A DNA stretch of 64,000 bases from Lachnospiraceae bacterium (GTDB lineage: Bacteria > Bacillota > Clostridia > Lachnospirales > Lachnospiraceae). Each line of letters opens with the position of its first letter. Position 1 is the first letter of the stretch. A model generated the notes under the pieces. The model was not told the origin of the DNA. It did not search any database and was given only the letters and a program-made list of their open reading frames with translations. The DNA is taken from NCBI GenBank assembly GCA_015057585.1, contig SVEF01000002.1, positions 124,001 to 188,000 of the forward strand. The letters run 5' to 3'. Positions 53,023-60,944 of the stretch are shown in pieces. Position numbers and translations under genes: made by a program.

Positions 53023-53592
53023 ATGAAGAAAACGGCAGTATTATTGTATAATTCTTTTTGCAACTTTGAAATAAGTGTTGCGCTAGAAGTATTGGCCTTG
53101 GGTGAAAAGGAAGTGGTTGTTTTCGGAGCAACAAAAGAACCTATAAGAAGTGAAGACGGTTTGCTTGTTATACCACAAAAAGAATTGAGCGAATTAGATA
53201 TCGAAGAATATGATAGTTTACTTCTTCCGGGGGCAATGGATATTCGGGAGGCAATAGAAAATCCAAGAGTTATTGATTTCATTAAGCAGTTCAATAACAA
53301 AATAATTGGTGCTATTTCTATTGCACCAATTATGCTTGTGAGAGCAGGAATATTATCTGGAAAAGCATTTATGGCTGGCGTAAATAAAGAGGAGATTATG
53401 GAGGAGGGATTTTCGGAAGAAGAGTTGTCTGAGATGATAGGATGGGATGATAACCTGAGAAATCCGGTGCAAGCCGGATTTCTGGTAACGGATAATGTTG
53501 TCACATCTGTTTCATATAACTTTGTGAAATTTGGTCTCAAGTTTGGAACGATGTTAGGGATTGAGTTGCCGCCTGAGACATTTGGAATATAA
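53023..53592 (+). CDS. DJ-1/PfpI family protein lacking the nucleophile Cys
   Basis: A 189-aa protein; GGAGGGTG precedes the ATG. Overall fold of the DJ-1/ThiJ/PfpI superfamily: LLLPGAMDIR, and the nucleophile-elbow position IGAISIAPIML where most relatives have ICAGP with Cys. Here it is Ser, so Cys-based chemistry is lost. Role unknown; perhaps a small-molecule-binding regulator. Ends at a terminator at 53668. Confidence 0.8.
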   Translation: MKKTAVLLYNSFCNFEISVALEVLALGEKEVVVFGATKEPIRSEDGLLVIPQKELSELDIEEYDSLLLPGAMDIREAIENPRVIDFIKQFNNKIIGAISIAPIMLVRAGILSGKAFMAGVNKEEIMEEGFSEEELSEMIGWDDNLRNPVQAGFLVTDNVVTSVSYNFVKFGLKFGTMLGIELPPETFGI

Positions 53593-53640
53593 TTTCCGGA
53601 CGAAATGTAAGAAAAATTCTATATGTTTACAGCAGGGGCG

Positions 53641-53729
53641 GATGTGCTAGGCTGTTACGAGAACGATAGGCTCTGGTTTCTATTGAATGGTAGGAATCAG
53701 AGCCTTTCTTATTTGCCTATCAGCACATC
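53641..53729 (+). terminator. Terminator with nested outer stem after the DJ-1-like gene
   Basis: Inner stem AGGCTCTGGTTTCTA (53668-53682) with TAGGAATCAGAGCCT (53691-53705), then TTCTTATTT. An outer stem GATGTGCT (53641-53648) pairs with AGCACATC (53722-53729) and encloses it, which is unusual for a simple terminator. Confidence 0.65.
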
Positions 53730-53779
53730 AGCGGGTTCATGCTGTCAACATATGAGGAAGGGATTACAAATGTCAAGTT

Positions 53780-53946
53780 TCGGGTTCTAGGTCTCCTAGC
53801 GTGAACGCCCTAGGCGTGAAGTTTTCTGCGTAAAGTTCATGCAACTTTATGCGTATCCTGTTACTTTCGCCAAATAGTGGAGATGCCTATTTCGGCGTTG
53901 GAAGGCACTGATTTTCAGATATCGGTCTGGAGGTTGGTGCCTTTTG
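53780..53946 (+). ncRNA. Candidate structured RNA before the replication genes
   Basis: In the 636-base gap between the DJ-1-like and wHTH genes I see a series of inverted repeats: GCGTAAAGTT/AACTTTATGC (53828-53852, loop CATGC), a tandem GCGTGAA motif around CCCTAGG (53800-53819), an inner CAGA/TCTG pair and a terminator-like stem AAGGCAC/GTGCCTT (53902-53943) with TTTT. This looks like a folded RNA ending in a terminator, possibly a copy-control or leader RNA for the Rep genes. No promoter is clear. Inference only. Confidence 0.35.
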
Positions 53947-54007
53947 TTATGTCGTCTATGTGTGGATATCAGTCTCTGCAATTAATTCACGAAAAAATTT
54001 GTTTCAG

Positions 54008-54190
54008 TTTTTGCCGTCAGCAATTTTTGACTCCAAGTATATAGTGAAAAGAAAAATTTTGAAAAAATATGCCACATTTTTTGCAATCAGCTTTTTTTGA
54101 CTCCAAGTACTTAGTGAAAAACAAAAAGTTTTAAAAAAGTTTGCCACATTTTTTGCAATCAGCTTTTTCTGACCCTAAGTACTTAGTGTA
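54008..54190 (+). repeat. Three tandem ~70-bp repeats (iteron-like) upstream of rep genes
   Basis: The core motif TTTTTTGCAATCAGC, then TTTTTTTGACTCCAAGTA and CTTAGTG, appears three times: 54008-54046 (degenerate), 54078-54116 and 54148-54188, with spacing of 70 and 72 bases. In the third copy CTAAGTACTTAG is a perfect 12-bp palindrome. Position directly before the wHTH, RepA-like and DnaC-like genes fits iterons of a replication origin or operator sites for the first protein. AT-rich flanks are consistent with an origin. Confidence 0.65.
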
Positions 54191-54249
54191 AGAAAATATC
54201 TAAGCTGGCAAAATGTGAGATTTACAAGATGCAGAGAGGAGATAAGAGG

Positions 54250-54948
54250 ATGCAGTCAAAGGAAGTAATGAAAAAGTTAGCGGATAACTATGAAACATTA
54301 GTATTTGTTAGTAAACGTTATCCCAGTTCGATGTCACGATTGAAAAATTTGTTAATGTCAGAAGGTGTATCAGAGACGTCTGCCCGTAGAAAAATTGCAG
54401 ATTTGGAGACAGAGGCAGGATGCTTGGTAATGGAAAGAAGTGGGAGCCTGAAACTGAATCAGGAATTGATTTCGCAAATGTTCTTACAAGTACAGACGGA
54501 GCTTAAGCTTCCAAATCGTTTGGCAGAGGAACAAGAGCAACAGTTAGCTACGTGGAAACGTAAGGTGGAAGTGTTGGAACGGCAAAAGGCGGATGAGGTC
54601 AAGAGACTAAAATCAGAGATTGAAAGCTATAAGCAGATGGTGGAAAGACAGGAGAAAGATTTTAAAACAGAGAAAGAACGCTATGAATGGAGCCGTAACA
54701 TAGACAGGGATTTATACTTGGAAGCTTCCAGAAAACTTAAAGCAGCGGAAGAGAAAATTGCTGATATGAAGAAGGGCGTATGGTCGTATCTCAAGGTTTG
54801 CAGAAAAGACCGAAGAGATGAACGTTTGAAAGAAAAGCGTCTTAAGAGAGAAACAAAAGAGCGTCAGAAAAGTTACGAAGAAGCCGAGAGAAGGCAAGCA
54901 AAAATAATAAAAGAAATGAGAAAATCCGGTTATGGAAGAGGGGTATAG
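54250..54948 (+). CDS. Winged-HTH/coiled-coil DNA-binding protein (element replication region)
   Basis: About 232 aa; ATG 54250 has GGAGATAAGAGG upstream (ATG 54229 is in frame but without a site). Residues ~10-75 are helix-rich and look like a winged HTH (SRLKNLLMSEGVSETSARRKIADLE). Residues ~90-220 form a long, strongly charged coiled coil. The gene lies directly after the tandem repeats and two bases before the RepA-like gene, so it is a likely repeat-binding or partition-type protein. No exact family assignment. Confidence 0.6.
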   Translation: MQSKEVMKKLADNYETLVFVSKRYPSSMSRLKNLLMSEGVSETSARRKIADLETEAGCLVMERSGSLKLNQELISQMFLQVQTELKLPNRLAEEQEQQLATWKRKVEVLERQKADEVKRLKSEIESYKQMVERQEKDFKTEKERYEWSRNIDRDLYLEASRKLKAAEEKIADMKKGVWSYLKVCRKDRRDERLKEKRLKRETKERQKSYEEAERRQAKIIKEMRKSGYGRGV

Positions 54949-54950
54949 GA

Positions 54951-55433
54951 ATGAGCAAATACATGTATGAACATACGAAGATGCCGCCATATTTGCCAAT
55001 GCCACGATTTCTGCTGAATTGTCCAATCAGTAACACGGCGAAGATGCTATATATCCGGTTGTTGGGCAAAGCGCAGCTGTCACAAAAGAACCGTTGGATG
55101 GATGGACAGGGAAGAGTGTACTTTATCTATCCCATCCATCAGATGGCTGCAGATATGAATAAAAGTGAAACAACTATTAAGGATGCAATGAAGGAATTGG
55201 TGAAAGCGCAGTTGCTAGAGAAAATTCCAGAAGGACGAGGGCGACCTAACCGGTTATACATTTTATTTCCGGATGAGGAGAATGGGCAGAAATCCGCGGT
55301 CGGAAAAACGACGGGAGTAGGTCAAAAAACTGTTTCAGGCTATGGCGGAAAACTGATCACTAGTAAATATAAGAGTAAAAATAATAGTAATCCTTTAAGG
55401 GATTATGACTACGATGAAAAGGAGAGTTTTTAA
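54951..55433 (+). CDS. RepA_N-type replication initiator domain protein
   Basis: A 160-aa protein. The N-terminal ~100 residues match the winged-helix domain found in replication initiator A proteins of Firmicutes plasmids (PRFLLNCPISNTAKMLYIRLL, then RVYFIYPIHQMAADMNKSE). It is shorter than full RepA (~300 aa), lacking the C-terminal domain, as in many integrative elements. Two bases separate it from the gene before and two from the DnaC-like gene after, so the three make one operon. Confidence 0.8.
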   Translation: MSKYMYEHTKMPPYLPMPRFLLNCPISNTAKMLYIRLLGKAQLSQKNRWMDGQGRVYFIYPIHQMAADMNKSETTIKDAMKELVKAQLLEKIPEGRGRPNRLYILFPDEENGQKSAVGKTTGVGQKTVSGYGGKLITSKYKSKNNSNPLRDYDYDEKESF

Positions 55434-55435
55434 CT

Positions 55436-56233
55436 ATGGAAAAAGAAAGAGAATTTTATATTGGTGAAGACGGATTAGAACATTGCGCGGTATGCAAGGA
55501 GCCTTTGGTGGTGCTGTTCCCGGAGCATCTTCAACATGTTGTTGGATTGAAATCGCATCCCAGATGGTGTGCTTGTCAAAGAGCAGAATTTGAAGGTGAA
55601 GAGCGTGAACGCAAGGAACGTGAGCATTTGCAAGAAGTAGAGAAGAATACCTTGGTGTGTTTTTCGGAGCGTGCTATGAAGTCATGGAATTTTAATAATG
55701 ATAATGGTTCGAATTCTTGTATGACGTATGCGAAGCAATATGTAGGGAATTGGGATGAGGTTAAGAAGAAAAATATAGGATTGTTGTTATGGGGCGATGT
55801 TGGTACAGGGAAAAGCTATATGGCTGCTTGTATTGCCAATGCATTGCTTGAGCAGGAGAAGAAAGTCCTTATGACCAATTTTTCAACTATCAGCAATCAA
55901 ATTTTTGCTTCGACAGATAAGAATGCATACATAGAAGCGGTGTGTTCGTATGACTTACTGATTCTTGATGATTTGGGTTCAGAGCGCAGTTCCAGCTATA
56001 TGATGGAGAATGTGTTCCAAGTGATTGACAGAAGGGTATGCTCCGGCAAGCCTATGATCATTACGACGAATCTTACGGTAAAGGAAATGAGAGAGACACA
56101 GAACATGAATGAGAAGAGAATTTATGAGCGAGTTCTTCAAATTTGCCAGCCCATTTGTGTGAATGGAGAGAATCAACGTAGAGAAAAGCGCAGGCAAAAT
56201 AGAAACGAATTGGAACAGATTTTTCAAGAATAA
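55436..56233 (+). CDS. DnaC/IstB-like AAA+ ATPase (helicase loader)
   Basis: A 265-aa protein. GDVGTGKSY (Walker A), LLILDDLGSER (Walker B) and ITTNL (sensor 1) place it in the DnaC/IstB family. An N-terminal region has possible zinc ligands (CAVCKEPL, later CAC). With the adjacent RepA-like protein it likely loads the replicative helicase at the element's origin. Common partner in mobile elements. Confidence 0.87.
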   Translation: MEKEREFYIGEDGLEHCAVCKEPLVVLFPEHLQHVVGLKSHPRWCACQRAEFEGEERERKEREHLQEVEKNTLVCFSERAMKSWNFNNDNGSNSCMTYAKQYVGNWDEVKKKNIGLLLWGDVGTGKSYMAACIANALLEQEKKVLMTNFSTISNQIFASTDKNAYIEAVCSYDLLILDDLGSERSSSYMMENVFQVIDRRVCSGKPMIITTNLTVKEMRETQNMNEKRIYERVLQICQPICVNGENQRREKRRQNRNELEQIFQE

Positions 56234-56332
56234 ACTGTCGTTTACATTAGCAAAAAAGTTAGGTCTAACTTAAGAAGCAATCTCATAGTATTGAAAAGAA
56301 AGACAAGCCAGAGAAGGAGGTGGAGATTCCGC

Positions 56333-56566
56333 TTGAAACAGAGAAAATTGAACTATCGCTTTCATAATCCGAATTCGGCGGAGGATACCGCTGACTTCTT
56401 GTGTAAGCTTTTGATTGAAGCAAACGCAGGCAAGGTGGAACGTGCGATTGAAGAAGCTACAGCAAGGTGTGCAGAAGAGAGTCAGTACATAGCAGTGCCG
56501 GGGGATGTGAAGGTAGATGCACCGGAGGAAGAAACGGTGAATATAAGGAGGAGAAGAGCAAGGTAG
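56333..56566 (+). CDS. Small element-encoded protein
   Basis: About 77 aa from a TTG at 56333, which follows GGAGGTGGAG; a start at 56291 is also possible but without a site. LNYRFHNPNSAEDTADFL is followed by a helical, acidic region. Small proteins with this kind of sequence accompany serine recombinases and Rep genes in Clostridia elements; function unknown. Confidence 0.5.
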   Translation: MKQRKLNYRFHNPNSAEDTADFLCKLLIEANAGKVERAIEEATARCAEESQYIAVPGDVKVDAPEEETVNIRRRRAR

Positions 56567-56606
56567 AGATGCCTTGCTTTTCTATGAATAAATTGGGTTC
56601 CTAATA

Positions 56607-56635
56607 TTGACTTTAATCTAAAATTAAACTATAAT
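56607..56635 (+). promoter_or_regulatory. Canonical sigma-A promoter before the HTH-sce7726 pair
   Basis: TTGACT (56607-56612), 17 bases, TATAAT (56630-56635). Strong promoter 28 bases before the ATG at 56663. Confidence 0.82.
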
Positions 56636-56662
56636 AAATAAAAATAAACTATAAGGTGTAAT

Positions 56663-56899
56663 ATGAGAACAAATTCTATTCATAAAGAGATAAAGATGAA
56701 TTTGGCACGTTCTGGTATGACACTAACCGAAGTGGTTAGTAGAATGAATAAGAACCGTTCCGAAGAGAATCAAACAACCATACAAAACATATCAAATAAA
56801 ATCATGCGTGGGACAATAAAGTATTCCGAAATCTTGGAGATAGCTGCCATACTAAACATGAGTATTGTATGGACAGAGACAAGAGAGGAGGGGATGTAA
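56663..56899 (+). CDS. Small HTH protein
   Basis: A 78-aa protein predicted as an XRE-like HTH (MTLTEVVSRMNKN, TIQNISNKIMRG, KYSEILEIAAIL). It sits one base before the sce7726 gene, so it probably regulates it or forms a toxin-antitoxin-like pair with it. AT-rich. Confidence 0.65.
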   Translation: MRTNSIHKEIKMNLARSGMTLTEVVSRMNKNRSEENQTTIQNISNKIMRGTIKYSEILEIAAILNMSIVWTETREEGM

Positions 56900-56900
56900 A

Positions 56901-57767
56901 ATGTATGATGAGATACTTAGTACTTATACGGATAGTGAGATAGTACAGATATGCAAATATTTAAACAAGGATTACAACATATATGAACCGGATGAAGTGC
57001 GATGGGAAAAAATAAAATATGCATTTTATAAAACAAGCGAGCAAATTATTAGGGAATTGAAGAAGGAAACTTTTTCTAATGAGTTTATTAATCGCCTTAT
57101 GCTTAAGTATTATGCATGCGAAAGAGTAATTAAATATCATTTTATAAAATATCTCAAAGATGCAATTCATGATATTGTAGCATTTGAAATGTCAATTGGA
57201 GATAGTAGAATTGATATCTGTCGTATTAATGGTAAATTGTGTGCATATGAAATAAAGACAGAGTATGATAATTACGATAGACTTGAGACTCAGATGAAAG
57301 ATTATTTTAGTGCATTTGAGAGAGTTTATATTATTGTCCCAATACAAAATGCGGAAACTGTACAAGCGTACATTCCTTCACAATGTGGAATAATTACATA
57401 TAGACTAGATGAAAGTGGTAATATGATTTTTGCATATAGGCGTTCGGCACAAGATAATAAATGTGATATTGATTTCTGTTTAAATAGTTTATCTAGTAGC
57501 GATTTGGTAAAAATAGTAAAACTTCTCGGATTAAAGCCACTTAAAACCAAAAATGAGAATCTTGAGCTTTTACTAAGTGTTGCTAAAGAAAAAAATATAT
57601 GGTCCATATATAAGCATTTTTTGAAAGAAAAATATAAGGAACAATGGAACTATTTGAGAGGAAATTTCGATAAGATTTTACCAATTGATTGTCAGAGTTT
57701 TTTCGCGTCTAAGATGAATCCTGATTTGTTATATGAAAAAGAGAAGAATCATATGGCTTGTTTATAG
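56901..57767 (+). CDS. sce7726 family protein, PD-(D/E)XK nuclease-like
   Basis: About 288 aa; ATG 56901 with GAGGAGGGG upstream. The nuclease-like core is visible: DSRIDICRINGKLCAYEIKTEYDNY, with Asp, Asp and the ExK-type E-I-K of PD-(D/E)XK enzymes. sce7726 proteins occur in phage-defence and mobile contexts. The last codons encode the left arm of a 22-bp perfect hairpin (57737-57787) that terminates transcription in both directions. Confidence 0.72.
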   Translation: MYDEILSTYTDSEIVQICKYLNKDYNIYEPDEVRWEKIKYAFYKTSEQIIRELKKETFSNEFINRLMLKYYACERVIKYHFIKYLKDAIHDIVAFEMSIGDSRIDICRINGKLCAYEIKTEYDNYDRLETQMKDYFSAFERVYIIVPIQNAETVQAYIPSQCGIITYRLDESGNMIFAYRRSAQDNKCDIDFCLNSLSSSDLVKIVKLLGLKPLKTKNENLELLLSVAKEKNIWSIYKHFLKEKYKEQWNYLRGNFDKILPIDCQSFFASKMNPDLLYEKEKNHMACL

Positions 57768-57787
57768 CCATATGATTCTTCTCTTTT
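57737..57787. terminator. 22-bp perfect hairpin terminator between convergent genes
   Basis: The arm 57737-57758 pairs perfectly with 57766-57787 around the 7-base loop TGTTTAT. A and T runs at the base allow termination on both strands. It overlaps the end of the sce7726 gene and the stop of the beta-family gene. Confidence 0.85.
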
Positions 57788-58838
57788 ATGCGCCTGTTTC
57801 ATACATGGTATAAATATAGTGCAACATAGTAATCATTTTCCATTGTCCTTGGTTTTTTCCGCTTTTGACTCCTGTTAGTATAGAAAGGATTTCCTGACAA
57901 CCAGGGCAATTTTTGTGATGTTTATCTGTATATTCTTCCCAATATTCGGATGCAACAATGCTTGGTGCAATATAGTCTGGAAATTCAGAAAGTTGTGCAG
58001 TTCTGCCTTTAAAAGCAACAAAGAAATTGTTGTCGTTTGAGTAATAAACTCCGGCGGGACTAATGGCACCACCTGTTGAAGGAAGAGATGCTACTATACA
58101 AGCATAGTCGCCAAAACCATCAAACTTATTCATGATGCTTGTGTTATATAGTTCTTTCAAACTATTATCAATCTGAGCAATAGGTTCTTTATCCGCCATT
58201 GACTTATTTGTTAATGTTTCTGGACGATTTTCGTTAACAACTACAGAAATGAAATTTCTTTGTTTTTTGCTGTCTGATATACGTTTGTAAATTTTTTTGA
58301 ATACCGGGTTCATATGTGAAGATGATTCAATATCTAATAAAACGATATCATTTTCAGCTATTAAACCTTCAACATGTGAAAAGATATTCTCGAAATCTTG
58401 TGTTTTTATACGAAAAGCTACTCGAGGAAATGTTTTTCTGTATTCACTAACCTCGTAAGTGATTCTACTTAAAGAAGGATTTTCACTCAAATAGGAAATG
58501 ACAGGAATCACTCTTTGAGAAAAGGAGCCCAATTTGCACATTTCTTCTATACAAAAATCTGCTTGACGAGTTGATAATGTGACATAATTTCTTACGGCGT
58601 CAGTCGTGCTATTCAGTTTTGTTGATTTCAAGAAATCAATCATAAGTGTCATGGAGGAATTGATATTCAATAATTCAGCCAAATCATCTAAAATAGTATT
58701 TTTATTATTGGAACGAGTTCTTTCTTGTATTAATTCAACTAATGGAAAGACAGAAGTACTATTAAAAACACCTATTTCCGCTAATTGAGATAATACACTC
58801 ATTTCTACTGTTCGGTTTTTTAATATAGGAACATACAT
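57786..58838 (-). CDS. Beta-family protein (phage/mobile-element type)
   Basis: A 350-aa protein beginning MYVPILKNRTVEM, which matches the N-terminus of the 'beta protein' family (PF14350) as I remember it. Late in the sequence NCPGCQE may bind zinc, and GQWKMITMLHYI is conserved in relatives. It lies one base after the FRG-domain gene on the same strand; the pairing is recurrent in mobile elements and suggests a defence or toxin function. No catalytic site identified. Confidence 0.65.
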   Translation of the reverse strand: MYVPILKNRTVEMSVLSQLAEIGVFNSTSVFPLVELIQERTRSNNKNTILDDLAELLNINSSMTLMIDFLKSTKLNSTTDAVRNYVTLSTRQADFCIEEMCKLGSFSQRVIPVISYLSENPSLSRITYEVSEYRKTFPRVAFRIKTQDFENIFSHVEGLIAENDIVLLDIESSSHMNPVFKKIYKRISDSKKQRNFISVVVNENRPETLTNKSMADKEPIAQIDNSLKELYNTSIMNKFDGFGDYACIVASLPSTGGAISPAGVYYSNDNNFFVAFKGRTAQLSEFPDYIAPSIVASEYWEEYTDKHHKNCPGCQEILSILTGVKSGKNQGQWKMITMLHYIYTMYETGA

Positions 58839-58839
58839 A

Positions 58840-59559
58840 TCAGATGCCTCCCTTCGCTTTATAATCTAAATGATAAGCTAAGCCTTCAAGTCCTGGATAT
58901 ATGAAAGAACGGTTGATTCCAAACCAATCTAAATCATTAACAAAATCTTTGATAATGTTGTTTGGAATGATTAATTTATCTACAGTGCAGAACTCGTCGT
59001 TAATTTTTGTTTTATCTAGCGGAACAGTTGGATTTTTATGTACTGTAAATACACCTTTTTGTGCTATGATTCTTGGATGTATATAGCTTGGCGCATAAAG
59101 AACCACATCGTCTTCGTCTGCTAAAGAAAAAACATCTAGAACATCAGCGGTATTTGAGTTGAATTGCGTTTTGTCAACAACGTATACTGCAACATCATTT
59201 CCGTTTGAGTTTTCTGTGGCAAAATATGCTGCTATAAGTGGATTTTCTGTCCAATCTAAAAACCTAGTAGGTAAGCCGTGATGTTGTCCTATAGTCCATT
59301 GATCCCAAGAACTTATATTTCTTAAATCCATATGTGGGATGGACATTTTAATGAACTCATTCATAATTTGTTCTTCCATATCCTGCAAGTCATCTACAAC
59401 GGATTCTGCTTGACACCTTGCAACATATGGTTCGCGTCCTATTTTGGGCACAAGTAAATAATCTAAATGATTCATACCACGAAAAATATGATTTCTAGTA
59501 TAGTTTTTCTCTACATATGATAAATAGTCAATAAAGGAATTGATAGTTATTTCGTTCAT
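58840..59559 (-). CDS. FRG-domain protein
   Basis: A 239-aa protein. The FRG domain is clear: HIFRGMNHLDYLLVPKIGRE near the start and WTIGQHHGLPTRFLDWTENPLIAAYFA in the middle, with the conserved His, Arg and Asp. FRG domains are widespread in mobile elements; their activity is unknown, though an ADP-ribosyl-transferase-like role has been proposed. AAGGAGG precedes the ATG. Divergent from the RES gene, convergent with sce7726. Confidence 0.8.
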   Translation of the reverse strand: MNEITINSFIDYLSYVEKNYTRNHIFRGMNHLDYLLVPKIGREPYVARCQAESVVDDLQDMEEQIMNEFIKMSIPHMDLRNISSWDQWTIGQHHGLPTRFLDWTENPLIAAYFATENSNGNDVAVYVVDKTQFNSNTADVLDVFSLADEDDVVLYAPSYIHPRIIAQKGVFTVHKNPTVPLDKTKINDEFCTVDKLIIPNNIIKDFVNDLDWFGINRSFIYPGLEGLAYHLDYKAKGGI

Positions 59560-59713
59560 ATATTCAGCATGCCTCCTTTTTGTCTATAATGTCAATATTA
59601 TACAACATATTTCCTTGAAATACTAGTAGTTATGCATATATAATAGAGAAATGAAAGTAGATTATTAAGAATTTACGGTAGATAAAACAATACTATGTCC
59701 GGAGGAAAATAGG

Positions 59714-60826
59714 ATGTCGAGATTAACTTGGGTAAAAGATTTTATTGTAAAAGAATTATATGCACCATATGAGGTGGAAAAAGATGAGGATTATTATAAA
59801 GACTTAAGAAAAAAATATAAACTGTTATTAGATACAGCAGAGAAAGCAGGAGCTGATGTAGAAAGCCTCAAAATAATAAAGAAATATTCTGATAAAGTAA
59901 AAGAAAGTATTAGGCTGTATTATGATGGAAGTATTTCGAAAGCTCACAATGTTGTGAGAAGGTTAGTCAAAGGTTGTGAGGAAGATGCCTTGGCTGTAAA
60001 TACAATTATAAATTCAGATGCATTTCCAGGGGTTAAGGGAACGGAGATACAATTTTTTAGAGCGCGATTGAGTGATGATGCGAAGGCATTTAAAGCAAAG
60101 GAAATGTTACATTTGCCACTTTCAATGAGAGGAAAAACTGGAAATTATAGATTTAGTATTCCTGGGATACCTAGTTTATATTTGGGAAATAGTTCATATG
60201 CGTGTTGGATTGAATTGGGATGTCCTCCAGAATATAAATTTAATGTAGCACCAGTTGTATTAGAAGGGAACCAAAAGATTTTCAATTTAGCTGTAATGTC
60301 TAGATGTTGGTGGCAACTTGATGAATTGGAGGAAGCGAAAGTACATTGCTGGTTAAAATTGTTGATTTTGATGATGGCAACTTCATATACAGTGAAGGAG
60401 AGCGGACGTTTATTTAAATCAGAATATATTGTGTCGCAAAGTATAATGTTGGCTTGCAAAGAGTTAGGGTATGATGGTGTTGCATATTTTTCAAAACGTG
60501 TTAATGATGAGATATTTGCTTATGCAGCGATAAATTTGGCTCTTTTTACCCCATATCAGAGTAATAAAAAGTATTCAACTGTTTGTGATCATATAAAGAT
60601 CGATGATTCATTCAATTATTTTATGTATAAACAACTGGGGGCAATTTATAGAAATTGTAGATATAATTTACGGCTTGATAGTACGGGAATAATTACGAAT
60701 ATTGGTGAATATCGTGTGAGTAGGCAGTTCAAATATACATTTACAGACTTTTATGAATTTGATAAATTCTTGTTTGCATCTTGGAACGAAAAAGATGAAA
60801 TCGAATGGGGAAATGCCCTAAAATAA
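59714..60826 (+). CDS. RES-domain protein (possible NAD-degrading toxin)
   Basis: A 370-aa protein; GGAGGA upstream. Residues ~110-240 read like a RES domain: FFRARLSDDAK, GNYRFSIPGIPSLYLGNSSYACWIELG, that is, the Arg, Tyr and Glu positions of the family. RES toxins degrade NAD by phosphorolysis. No adjacent antitoxin-type Xre gene is visible, unlike classical RES-Xre pairs. N- and C-terminal parts are unassigned. It stands alone between the divergent FRG gene and the recombinase. Confidence 0.65.
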   Translation: MSRLTWVKDFIVKELYAPYEVEKDEDYYKDLRKKYKLLLDTAEKAGADVESLKIIKKYSDKVKESIRLYYDGSISKAHNVVRRLVKGCEEDALAVNTIINSDAFPGVKGTEIQFFRARLSDDAKAFKAKEMLHLPLSMRGKTGNYRFSIPGIPSLYLGNSSYACWIELGCPPEYKFNVAPVVLEGNQKIFNLAVMSRCWWQLDELEEAKVHCWLKLLILMMATSYTVKESGRLFKSEYIVSQSIMLACKELGYDGVAYFSKRVNDEIFAYAAINLALFTPYQSNKKYSTVCDHIKIDDSFNYFMYKQLGAIYRNCRYNLRLDSTGIITNIGEYRVSRQFKYTFTDFYEFDKFLFASWNEKDEIEWGNALK

Positions 60827-60840
60827 GAGATATGATATAA

Positions 60841-60872
60841 CAAGGACTTTGAGAGAAATCCCAAAGTCCTTG
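60841..60872 (+). terminator. Hairpin after the RES-domain gene
   Basis: CAAGGACTTTG pairs with CAAAGTCCTTG around a 10-base loop. The recombinase promoter begins directly after it, insulating the two genes. Confidence 0.7.
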
Positions 60873-60900
60873 TTGCATTATTAAGTAAAAATAGTATAAT
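60873..60900 (+). promoter_or_regulatory. Sigma-A-type promoter of the recombinase gene
   Basis: TTGCAT (60873-60878), 16 bases, TATAAT (60895-60900), 45 bases before the ATG. I see no sigma-E-like sequence here, in contrast to Bacillus spoIVCA; timing of excision may then depend on another factor. Confidence 0.7.
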
Positions 60901-60944
60901 AGTCGTAACAGAACGCAACAACTCTAACAGAAAGGTTGATAAAC

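Noticed and set aside
54008-54190. CRISPR array
   Set aside because: Only three imperfect repeats of about 40 bases, AT-rich, with near-identical spacing sequence and no cas genes; iteron-like repeats are the better reading.
60873-60900. Sigma-E promoter for the recombinase gene
   Set aside because: The upstream region has TTGCAT-16-TATAAT and nothing close to CATACAHT, so a sigma-A promoter is the better reading.
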